From Verrucomicrobiota bacterium (GTDB lineage: Bacteria > Verrucomicrobiota > Verrucomicrobiia > Limisphaerales > UBA9464), in the NCBI GenBank assembly GCA_025354845.1, contig JANXMD010000685.1:1-6837 (forward strand): a stretch of 6,837 bases of DNA. The letters run 5' to 3'. Shown here piece after piece: positions 1-5,838 of the stretch. The notes under the pieces were generated by a model. The model did not search any database. It was not told where the DNA came from and saw only the letters and a program-made list of their open reading frames with translations. How positions within the stretch are numbered: position 1 is the first letter of the stretch; each line of letters opens with the position of its first letter. The translations under genes were made by a program, and so were the position numbers.

Positions 1-1
1 C

Positions 2-130
2 CTCGACCGTCACGTCACCATCATCCTCAGCCAGACCGACGATCCGCGTCCCCTCTGCGGCATCTACTTCAACCTGCACTCCCCGTACTCCAGAAAGTCC
101 ACCGCCACGGCGGGCAAGGAAATCGCATAG
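2..130 (+). CDS. C-terminal fragment of an unidentified protein (5' end outside window)
   Basis: A plus-strand frame is open from base 2 to a TAG at 128-130, giving 42 residues that end in ...TATAGKEIA. Nearly every codon in this short stretch ends in C or G (for example GTC ACC ATC ATC CTC AGC CAG ACC GAC), which is how the other real genes here behave and which stops abruptly after the TAG. The fragment starts with a hydrophobic beta-like run (HVTIILSQ), followed by a Pro/Arg turn and an aromatic stretch (GIYFNLHSPYSRK). I do not recognise the family; the fragment is too short to assign. It is convergent with mfd, and the two stop codons are 181 bp apart. That it is coding is fairly secure from codon usage; the function is unknown. 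Confidence 0.6.
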   Translation, partial: LDRHVTIILSQTDDPRPLCGIYFNLHSPYSRKSTATAGKEIA

Positions 131-138
131 CGGGGCGC

Positions 139-194
139 GGAGATCGGAGATCGGAGATCGAAGTTCGGAGATGGGAGATGGGAGATGGGAGATG
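139..194. repeat. Eight-unit heptamer tandem repeat (GGAGATC/GGAGATG)
   Basis: Eight consecutive 7-nt units can be read: GGAGATC at 139-145, 146-152 and 153-159, a diverged GAAGTTC at 160-166, then GGAGATG at 167-173, 174-180, 181-187 and 188-194. The 7-nt phase is exact throughout, and the last base switches from C to G after the diverged unit. The array begins nine bases after the stop of the upstream plus-strand gene, so it lies in the spacer between two convergent genes. I recall short heptameric arrays of this style in intergenic regions of Verrucomicrobiota-like genomes, but cannot confirm that here. Function is unknown; slipped-strand replication is a sufficient origin. Confidence 0.85.
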
Positions 195-277
195 GGGTAG
201 CGAGTTGAAGGTTGAATCGTGAAGGGTTAAAGAGCCAGAGATGGCTCCCTAACTTCCAGCTGCCATCTCCCATCTCC
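167..277. terminator. Possible long-range hairpin between convergent genes, made from repeat units
   Basis: CCATCTCCCATCTCC at 263-277 is the exact 15-nt reverse complement of the GGAGATG array, best paired with 181-195 (loop of 67 nt) and alternatively with 174-188 or 167-181. Inside the loop, GAGCC (232-236) and GGCTC (243-247) can form a small 5-bp hairpin around AGAGAT. The structure lies between two converging stop codons (130 and 312), where a bidirectional terminator would be expected. It lacks the compact GC stem plus T-tract of an intrinsic terminator, so the terminator role is an inference from position. The inverted repeat itself is directly visible. Confidence 0.35.
204..231. repeat. 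Second, degenerate heptamer tract (GTTGAAG-like)
   Basis: Following the GGAGATG array, the sequence again falls into 7-nt units: GTTGAAG (204-210), GTTGAAT (211-217), CGTGAAG (218-224) and GGTTAAA (225-231). The first two differ by one base; the other two are more diverged. It shares the repeat length but not the motif of the neighbouring array, so it appears to be a separate heptamer family or a much-decayed one. The last two units are weak and could be chance. Confidence 0.45.
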
Positions 278-311
278 TTCCTCTCTGCGCCTCCACGGTT
301 CCTCAATCGGG

Positions 312-3300
312 TCAGAGGGTCAGCAGAAGCTTCTTGAGTTCGAGGAGCCGATCCTTGGCGGTGACCTTGGTGAGGCGCGGGAATTGGCCACCCAGGGTGA
401 TCAAGTCGCCATTGCGAGTAAGTTTGATCTTGGCGTCCACGACTTCGAGGGAAGTGATCTGCTTTTCCGAGGCGAGGATGCGCACTTCGGCCGCGGCAAG
501 CATGCGGTCCACGGCATTGGGAGGCGGGCCGAAGCGGTCGCGCAATTCGGACTTCAATGCGTCGAGATCTCCGCGGGTTCCGGCCTGGGCCAGCTTGCGA
601 TAGAGCTCCAACCGTTGCGCCGGCTCGCGGACGTAATCGAGCGGGAGGTACGCGGCTTCTTTGCGTGTTTCGACCGGTTCGACGTCGCGCTTCTTCCGCG
701 AAGGACGATCCTCATCGTCCGGAAACCAGACCGCCACGCCTTCATCGCGGGGGATGTCGATTTGGAACCGGGGCTTCTTTGAGGTCGGGGAGTCCGCTTT
801 CGGAGTCGATTGCTCCTCGCCAGGATGCAGCGCGAGGAAATCGAGGCTGACGCGCGTTTCCACGCGGGCGCTGACCTTGCCACCGTTCAGGGATTCGACG
901 CTTTGCTTCAGAAGCTGGCAGTAGAGATCGAAGCCCACCGCGGTGATGTGTCCGCTTTGCTGCGCGCCGAGCAGATTGCCGGCGCCGCGGATTTCCAGGT
1001 CGCGCAGCGCGATCTTGAAGCCGGATCCGAGCGCTGAGTACTGCTTGATGGCGCTCATGCGCTTGCGGGCCTCGGTCAGCAGTTGCGCGTGACGCGGGAG
1101 CATCAGGTAGCAGTAAGCCTGGTGCTTGTACCGGCCCACTCGACCGCGGAGCTGGTACAACTCGCTGAGACCAAAACGGTCGGCGCGGTCGATCAGGATG
1201 GTGTTGGCGTTCGGAATATCGAGGCCACTCTCGATGATGGTGGTGCTCACCAGCACGTCGGCCTCGCCGTTCACGAACTGGGTCATCACCCGCTCAAGGT
1301 CGTCCGGATCCATCTGTCCATGCCCGACCACGATTCGCGCCTCGGGAATCAGGGCCCGCAGCTTCAGCGCCACGCCCTCGATGGTGGAGACGCGGTTGTG
1401 CAGGAAGTAGATCTGCCCGCCGCGATTCAGCTCGCGTTGGATGGCGTCCCGGATCACGCGTTCGTCGTAATTTCCCACCACGGTCTCCACCGGCAGGCGG
1501 TCCTGCGGTGGCGTCTCCAGGGTGCTGAGGTCACGAGCGCCGGTGAGGGCAAAGTACAGGGTCCGTGGGATCGGCGTGGCGCTGAGGGTGAGGACGTCGA
1601 TGGTGGAGCGCAGCAGCTTGAACTGCTCCTTGTGCTTCACGCCGAACTTCTGTTCCTCGTCGATGATCACCAGTCCGAGCTGCTTGAACTGGACGTCGGG
1701 CGACACCAGCCGGTGGGTTCCGACCACGATGTCCACGGTGCCGTTGGCTGTGGCTTCCATGACGGCGCGCTGTTGCTTCGGACTGCGATAACGGGAGAGC
1801 AGTTCGACACGCACGGGGAACTCTGCCATGCGGTCGCGCAGCGTGTTGTAGTGCTGCTGCGCGAGGACGGTGGTGGGCACGAGCAGCGCGACCTGGCGTC
1901 CACCCATGACGGCTTTGAAGGCGGCGCGGATGGCGACTTCGGTCTTTCCGAATCCCACGTCCCCGCAGAGCAGACGGTCCATGGGGCGCGCGGATTCCAT
2001 GTCGCGCTTGGCGGCCTCGATGGCGGTGATCTGATCCTGCGTCTCCTCGAACTCGAAGGCGCCTTCGAATTCGCGCTGCCATGCGGTGTCGGGGGTGAAG
2101 GCGTGCCCAGCCTGCACCGAACGGGCCGCCTGGATGCGCAGCAATTCCGCCGCGAGATCGCGCACTGCGCGCTGCGCCTGTTCCTTCGACTTGTGCCAAC
2201 GGGTCCCGCTGAGGGTGTTGAGTTGCGGGTTCGCCTTGCCGGCGCCGACGTATTTGGTGACGAGATGCGCCTGGCTCACCGGCACGTAGAGTTTGGGCCG
2301 CTCTTCGCGGGGATCGCTGGCACCGTACTCGATCACCAAAGATTCCTGCCCGCCGCCCGTCGTGGGCGCTGCTGCTGCTGCGGTGCCGCGGGGTTGTGAT
2401 GGCGGCAGCGTCTTCAGGCCGCGGAAGATGCCGATGCCGTACTGCACGTGGACGACGAAGTCTCCTTCCTCAAACTCGCTGAAATCGATTTCGAAGGCGG
2501 AGCGCACGGACTGCGCGTGGCGCGACTTGAGGCGGCGCGGGCGCGAGACCTTGTAACGACCGTAGATTTCGGCATCCGACACCACGACCAACCCGTCACG
2601 CTCCAACAGAAACCCGCGTGACAGGGCGCCGGTATGCAACTGGGGAAGACCGGCGGGGGAATCGTCGTAGCCGTATTCCTTCCACAACTCGGCGAAGCGC
2701 TGGCGTTCGCCGTCGTTGTTGCAGAACACGTGCACGCGAGCGTTTTGCCGCAACCAGCGTTGGATCTGCTCAAAGAAATCGCGCCGCTGCCGCTCGGCCA
2801 CGGCCATTTCGGGGAGCGTGGCGCCAATCGGACGGTAGGCATCGAGGGAGGCAAGTCCGAGATCCGGACTCTCCGCGGCATCGTCTCCCTCGGGTGGCAG
2901 CTCGGAGATCCGCAGCTCCGAGAGTCCACGTTGGCGGAGCGCCGCCTGCCAATCGGGCCAAGTGAGGTGATACGGCGAGACGGCCGGCACCTGAGCGGTG
3001 TACTTCTCGGCCTGGAGGGACAGTTCTACGGGATCACAGAGCAGGACCACGGCGTTGAAGGGCAGATGATCGAGCAGCGTGGCCAGCGGGGCGGGCGATT
3101 CCGGCGGCGGCGTGCCGTCCAGAGCGGGAGAAAACCGTTTGCGCAGGAGGTTGAGTTCACCGGCGGGCGGGACGATCAGGGATTCAATCGGGCCGCGCGA
3201 GGTTTGTTGATGCGGGTCGAACTCGCGGATGGACTCCAATTCATCGCCAAAGAATTCCAATCGTACCGGCCATGGCGAACTGAGCGGCCAGAGATCGACA

Positions 3301-4103
3301 ATGCCGCCGCGCCACGAGAGTTCGCCGCGGCTGCCGACCTGCGCCTCGGGTTCGTAGCCCTGGTCTTCAAGCCATTCAATGAGATCGAGCGGATTGAGGG
3401 TGTCACCTTTTGCGATGGTACGCGTCCGCTGACTGAGTTCGAGAGCGGGAAAGGTACGTTGCAGGAGGGCGGAAACCGAGGTCACGACCACCGGAGCGTC
3501 GGCATCGGCGCTGGTTGGGGCGAGGGCAACGAGCGTTTCCAGACGTTCGCTGAGGACGTCGGCATGGGGCAGCTTGCTCTCGTGCGGCAGCACTTCCCAC
3601 GGCGGGAAAAAGCGCGGCGTGGCGCGGAGATCGCCGGAACGGTCGGAGGCGTCCCGATGGGCGGCGAGATTCAGCCAGGTCGTGAGATCGGCGTGGACGA
3701 TCTCCTGATCGCGCAGAGTGGGGACGACCACCAGCAGCGTTCGGCGCGGGAATCGGCGGTGAATCAGCGCGGCGAGAAAGGCTCGTCCGGCTGGGGAAAG
3801 GCCGGGGCACGAAACAACGCCTCCGGCCTCCGTGCGATCCAGCAGGGTGGACAACGCGGGGGCGGAGCTGGCGGCGTCGAAGAGGAGGGCCTCCGGCGCG
3901 GCTGGACGAGACTTCGCCACGCGGATCGCAACGTGTGCGGCCGTTGGAAAGTAATCAATTTGGAAGAAAGGCAGGAGAGAGGAACAACGAAGGCGCGGAA
4001 GGTGAGTGCGACGGGGCGGGAAACAAAATGGGTAGGGCGAATCTCCTGATGAGCCGGGTGGGCGGACGCGCTCTGTTTCGCCACGCGACGTTCCACCCGC
4101 CAT
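312..4103 (-). CDS. mfd: Transcription-repair coupling factor Mfd (start uncertain)
   Basis: Mfd is a cytoplasmic ATP-driven DNA translocase that pushes or removes RNA polymerase stalled at lesions and recruits UvrA. The domain order is complete. A UvrB-like N-terminal module covers about 75-320 (WEVLPHESKLPHADVLSERL near 169-188). The RNA-polymerase interaction domain covers 545-620 (GDFVVHVQYGIGIFRGL; KLYVPVSQAHLV). A linker helix region follows at 630-695 (WHKSKEQAQRAV). The RecG-like motor has Walker A GDVGFGKT 714-721, DEEQ 815-818, SATPIPRT 841-848, TTIIESG 954-960 and QLRGRVGR 984-991, with the TPPQDRLPVET relay segment at 864-874. A C-terminal TRCF domain follows from about 1152 (YLPLDYV; ELRDRFGPPP). 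The ORF is 1263 aa against a usual 1100-1200. The excess comes from a doubtful first ~61 residues and two insertions (567-586 and about 1094-1151). The ATG at 4101-4103 has only a weak G-rich stretch upstream; a GTG at 3918-3920 (residue 62) is the alternative. It is the last gene of the minus-strand run. Confidence 0.96.
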   Translation of the reverse strand: MAGGTSRGETERVRPPGSSGDSPYPFCFPPRRTHLPRLRCSSLLPFFQIDYFPTAAHVAIRVAKSRPAAPEALLFDAASSAPALSTLLDRTEAGGVVSCPGLSPAGRAFLAALIHRRFPRRTLLVVVPTLRDQEIVHADLTTWLNLAAHRDASDRSGDLRATPRFFPPWEVLPHESKLPHADVLSERLETLVALAPTSADADAPVVVTSVSALLQRTFPALELSQRTRTIAKGDTLNPLDLIEWLEDQGYEPEAQVGSRGELSWRGGIVDLWPLSSPWPVRLEFFGDELESIREFDPHQQTSRGPIESLIVPPAGELNLLRKRFSPALDGTPPPESPAPLATLLDHLPFNAVVLLCDPVELSLQAEKYTAQVPAVSPYHLTWPDWQAALRQRGLSELRISELPPEGDDAAESPDLGLASLDAYRPIGATLPEMAVAERQRRDFFEQIQRWLRQNARVHVFCNNDGERQRFAELWKEYGYDDSPAGLPQLHTGALSRGFLLERDGLVVVSDAEIYGRYKVSRPRRLKSRHAQSVRSAFEIDFSEFEEGDFVVHVQYGIGIFRGLKTLPPSQPRGTAAAAAPTTGGGQESLVIEYGASDPREERPKLYVPVSQAHLVTKYVGAGKANPQLNTLSGTRWHKSKEQAQRAVRDLAAELLRIQAARSVQAGHAFTPDTAWQREFEGAFEFEETQDQITAIEAAKRDMESARPMDRLLCGDVGFGKTEVAIRAAFKAVMGGRQVALLVPTTVLAQQHYNTLRDRMAEFPVRVELLSRYRSPKQQRAVMEATANGTVDIVVGTHRLVSPDVQFKQLGLVIIDEEQKFGVKHKEQFKLLRSTIDVLTLSATPIPRTLYFALTGARDLSTLETPPQDRLPVETVVGNYDERVIRDAIQRELNRGGQIYFLHNRVSTIEGVALKLRALIPEARIVVGHGQMDPDDLERVMTQFVNGEADVLVSTTIIESGLDIPNANTILIDRADRFGLSELYQLRGRVGRYKHQAYCYLMLPRHAQLLTEARKRMSAIKQYSALGSGFKIALRDLEIRGAGNLLGAQQSGHITAVGFDLYCQLLKQSVESLNGGKVSARVETRVSLDFLALHPGEEQSTPKADSPTSKKPRFQIDIPRDEGVAVWFPDDEDRPSRKKRDVEPVETRKEAAYLPLDYVREPAQRLELYRKLAQAGTRGDLDALKSELRDRFGPPPNAVDRMLAAAEVRILASEKQITSLEVVDAKIKLTRNGDLITLGGQFPRLTKVTAKDRLLELKKLLLTL

Positions 4104-4149
4104 CTACGCACCCCGCTCGGCAGAGCCTCGCGCTACCGGGGGGCTGGGT
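3921..4149 (-). other. Probable leader or spacer upstream of the true mfd start
   Basis: Although open in the mfd frame, residues 1-61 look non-coding: they are rich in Pro, Arg and Ser with no Mfd-like sequence, and the underlying minus strand is pyrimidine-rich around 3940-4010 with a relatively AT-rich patch at about 3950-3965. Recognisable Mfd sequence begins only near residue 72 (LLFDAAS). This region therefore may be a 5' leader carrying a promoter for mfd, but I cannot point to a convincing -35/-10 pair. The part at about 4091-4140 (minus strand GGTAGCGCGAGGCTCTGCCG onward) resembles dispersed intergenic repeats I associate with Verrucomicrobiota genomes; that recollection is unverified. 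Confidence 0.35.
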
Positions 4150-4629
4150 TCACTCTCTGGGGCTATGGGGCAGGGGCGGGGGAGGATTCGCGTCGTCTTC
4201 CTCCTCTAGCATTTTGACCACGGTGCGAATCATGAAGCCGACGCAGGAGAGAGCAAAAATGGCGATCCCCAGGCCGATGAGCACGTCCGACCTTTTTTCG
4301 GGCGTGATGAACCGCAACGGGTACATAAACACCGTGACCGCCAGCAGCAGCATGAAAATCGAGGCGCCATAGACCGTGCGACGACCAGATTCCCCCTCGT
4401 CCTTCTCCCCGAGTCGGAACACCAACAGCCAGTAACCGGCAGCCAACGCCGCACCAGCGGGGAAGGCGATCAGGGCGTAGTTACTCCAATTGAACTCGAT
4501 GCCGCCTTTGCCGAGGTCGAGCACGGTGAGGGAGGCCAGCAGGCAACCCAACCCCAGGGCGGACGAGCCGATCATGACCCAGCGCAGGAACGGACTTCGT
4601 TCCACGGTGTCGGAGGCTTCCGGACGCAT
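4150..4629 (-). CDS. Small four-helix integral membrane protein, function unknown
   Basis: A 159-residue product predicted to sit in the inner membrane. Four hydrophobic segments are visible at about 14-38 (WVMIGSSALGLGCLLASLTV), 50-71 (YALIAFPAGAALAAGYWLLV), 87-108 (GASIFMLLLAVTVFMYPL) and 116-141 (VLIGLGIAIFALSCVGFMI). A short charged loop lies between helices 2 and 3 (RLGEKDEGESGRR), and the tail is acidic then proline-rich (LEEEDDANPPPPLPHSPRE). The four hairpin-spaced helices suggest both ends lie on the same side. I chose the ATG at 4627-4629 because the frame continues upstream only by overlapping the end of purM, and because GGGAGGT precedes this ATG. I do not recognise a family and see no catalytic or metal-binding motif. 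It sits between purM and mfd on the same strand, which gives no functional clue. Confidence 0.8.
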   Translation of the reverse strand: MRPEASDTVERSPFLRWVMIGSSALGLGCLLASLTVLDLGKGGIEFNWSNYALIAFPAGAALAAGYWLLVFRLGEKDEGESGRRTVYGASIFMLLLAVTVFMYPLRFITPEKRSDVLIGLGIAIFALSCVGFMIRTVVKMLEEEDDANPPPPLPHSPRE

Positions 4630-4642
4630 GGAAGCAACTTGG

Positions 4643-4649
4643 ACCTCCC
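4643..4649 (-). promoter_or_regulatory. Ribosome binding site of the membrane-protein gene
   Basis: On the minus strand GGGAGGT is a near-perfect Shine-Dalgarno match and lies 13 nt from the ATG at 4627-4629. That is longer than the usual 5-9 nt, but no other in-frame start is better placed. It supports the short (159-residue) form over the extended frame that would run into purM. It is the clearest Shine-Dalgarno-like site in the window. Confidence 0.5.
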
Positions 4650-4711
4650 GCCTCGACGCGTAAAGGGGCAGGTGACGGGTATCAGGAAGGATTACTGGAC
4701 CAGCAGACGGG

Positions 4712-5767
4712 TTACTCGACCCGGCAAATGCCGGTGCCGCGTTCCACCGAGCCGATCTCCCACACCTGGAATTTCGCGGTGCGGATGGCATGGGTCACCG
4801 CGTCTGCGGCCTCGGCGGAGACCGTCACCGTCATGCCGATGCCCATGTTGAAGACCTGATAGCACTCGGCCTCGCTGACGGAGTCATCGGAGGCGAGGAT
4901 CTGGAACAGAGCCGGAACCTCCCAAGAACCCTTGCGGATGACCACGTCGTACTTGGAAGGCAGCGTTCGGGGGATGTTGTCCACAAAGCCGCCGCCTGTG
5001 ATGTGAGCGAGGGCCTTGATGGCTGGCGCCTTTTCCGGGCGGTTGAATTTCTTGAGCAGCGACTGCACCAGGGGCCCGTAGCTGACGTGAACCTTGAGGA
5101 GTGCGTCACCGACCGTGCCCCCCAGTTCGGCCACTTTGGAAGTCGGCTCCAGCTTCATGTTCTCGAAGAGGATTTTGCGGGCCAGCGAGTAGCCGTTGGT
5201 ATGCAGGCCGCTGGAGGCGATGCCGAGGACAACGTCGCCCTTCCGCACCGTCTTTTGGCCGTTCAGCATGCGGGATTTTTCCACCACACCGACGATCGTG
5301 CCGCTGAGGTCGTACTCACCGGCCTGGTAGAAGCTGGGCATCTGGGCGGTCTCGCCGCCGATCAGGGCGCAGTGGTTGAAACGGCAGCCGCGGACGAAGC
5401 CCTTGATGATGTCCTTGAAGACGTGCGGCTCCAGCTTCCCGGTACCGAGGTAATCGAGGAAGAAGAGGGGCTCCGCGCCGAGCACGGCGATGTCGTTGAC
5501 GCAGTGGTTGACCAGGTCCTCACCGATGGTGTCGTGGCGGTCTAGGGCGAAGGCGATCTTGAGCTTGGTGCCGACGCCGTCCACGGAGGAGACCATGACG
5601 GGCTGCTTGTAGCGCTTGGTATCGAGGGCGAACAGGCCGCCGAAACCGCCGACCTTGCCCAACACCTCGCGGCGGTGGGTGGAGGCGAGCAGGGCGGGCA
5701 GCGTGCTCTTAACGCGGTTGCCGAGATCGATGTCAACGCCCGCGGCGGCGTAAGCTTTCTGCTTCAT
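4712..5767 (-). CDS. purM: Phosphoribosylformylglycinamidine cyclo-ligase (AIR synthase)
   Basis: PurM catalyses the fifth step of de novo purine synthesis in the cytoplasm: ATP-dependent ring closure of formylglycinamidine ribonucleotide to aminoimidazole ribonucleotide. At 351 residues it is full length (about 345 is typical). Family motifs appear in order: YAAAGVDIDLGN (6-17), GGFGGLF (40-46), the phosphate-binding SVDGVGTKLK (61-70), DLVNHCVNDI (84-93), GAEPLFFLDY (97-106), GGETAQMP (137-144), SGLHTNGYSL (186-195), HITGGGFVDNIPR (255-267) and NMGIGM (307-312). Nothing essential seems missing. The start gives the expected short lead-in to the AGVD motif. No Shine-Dalgarno sequence precedes the ATG; instead the stop codon of a small upstream frame overlaps it as ATGA, so coupled translation is possible. 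The neighbours are trpE upstream and a membrane protein downstream; no other purine gene is in view. Confidence 0.97.
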   Translation of the reverse strand: MKQKAYAAAGVDIDLGNRVKSTLPALLASTHRREVLGKVGGFGGLFALDTKRYKQPVMVSSVDGVGTKLKIAFALDRHDTIGEDLVNHCVNDIAVLGAEPLFFLDYLGTGKLEPHVFKDIIKGFVRGCRFNHCALIGGETAQMPSFYQAGEYDLSGTIVGVVEKSRMLNGQKTVRKGDVVLGIASSGLHTNGYSLARKILFENMKLEPTSKVAELGGTVGDALLKVHVSYGPLVQSLLKKFNRPEKAPAIKALAHITGGGFVDNIPRTLPSKYDVVIRKGSWEVPALFQILASDDSVSEAECYQVFNMGIGMTVTVSAEAADAVTHAIRTAKFQVWEIGSVERGTGICRVE

Positions 5768-5838
5768 GTTGGGTCGAAAAGAAAATCAGGGTTGCGGCGG
5801 ATGAACTCGGAGAACGCGGGGCCGGCCAGCCGGCTCAC
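5764..5838 (-). CDS. Possible 24-codon linker ORF between trpE and purM
   Basis: On the minus strand a GTG at 5836-5838 overlaps the trpE stop (GTGA) and opens a 24-codon frame ending in a TGA at 5764-5766, which overlaps the purM start (ATGA). It fills the whole trpE-purM gap. The peptide reads in part SEFIRRNPDFLFDPT, and the first 16 codons nearly all end in G or C, as in the genuine genes here. No Shine-Dalgarno sequence precedes the GTG, so ribosomes would have to arrive by reinitiation after trpE. It could be a translated coupling device, a remnant of an older trpE C-terminus, or chance in GC-rich DNA. I cannot tell these apart from one sequence. Confidence 0.3.
   Translation of the reverse strand: MSRLAGPAFSEFIRRNPDFLFDPT
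5821..5834. repeat. GCCGGC inverted repeat just after the trpE stop
   Basis: GCCGGC-CA-GCCGGC lies directly 3' of the trpE TGA on the minus strand and can form a 5-bp GC stem with a four-base loop, extendable by a G-U and a G-C pair into the stop codon. No T-tract follows immediately (the first T-rich stretch is about 30 nt further on), so it does not look like an intrinsic terminator. It might stabilise the trpE message end or influence reinitiation into purM; equally it may be chance in GC-rich DNA. Confidence 0.3.

Noticed and set aside
1..130. Identification of the plus-strand fragment as the end of a penicillin-binding protein (a faint resemblance of TAGKEIA to transpeptidase C-termini)
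   Set aside because: The similarity is limited to a few residues and the preceding sequence does not fit, so no family is claimed.
64..306. 80-codon minus-strand frame across the repeat spacer
   Set aside because: Its product is the translation of the heptamer arrays (repeated SPIS/LPSP-like patterns) plus the antisense of the plus-strand gene end. It is low complexity, not a gene.
1083..2399. Long plus-strand frame of 438 codons opposite mfd
   Set aside because: It is the antisense of a conserved, motif-complete mfd reading frame. Long antisense frames are expected in GC-rich DNA, and its product is His/Val/Gly-rich without recognisable domains.
2634..4049. Long plus-strand frame of 471 codons opposite the 5' half of mfd
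   Set aside because: It has the same explanation: it mirrors the mfd codon bias, shows no family motifs and runs through the non-coding-like mfd leader.
4630..4791. N-terminal extension of the membrane protein by 54 residues into purM
   Set aside because: It would overlap the purM coding sequence, adds Arg/Ser/Pro-rich residues unlike the rest, and is out-competed by the ATG at 4627-4629 that has GGGAGGT upstream.
4790..5545. Plus-strand frame of 251 codons opposite purM
   Set aside because: It is antisense to a fully conserved purM, with no recognisable motifs.
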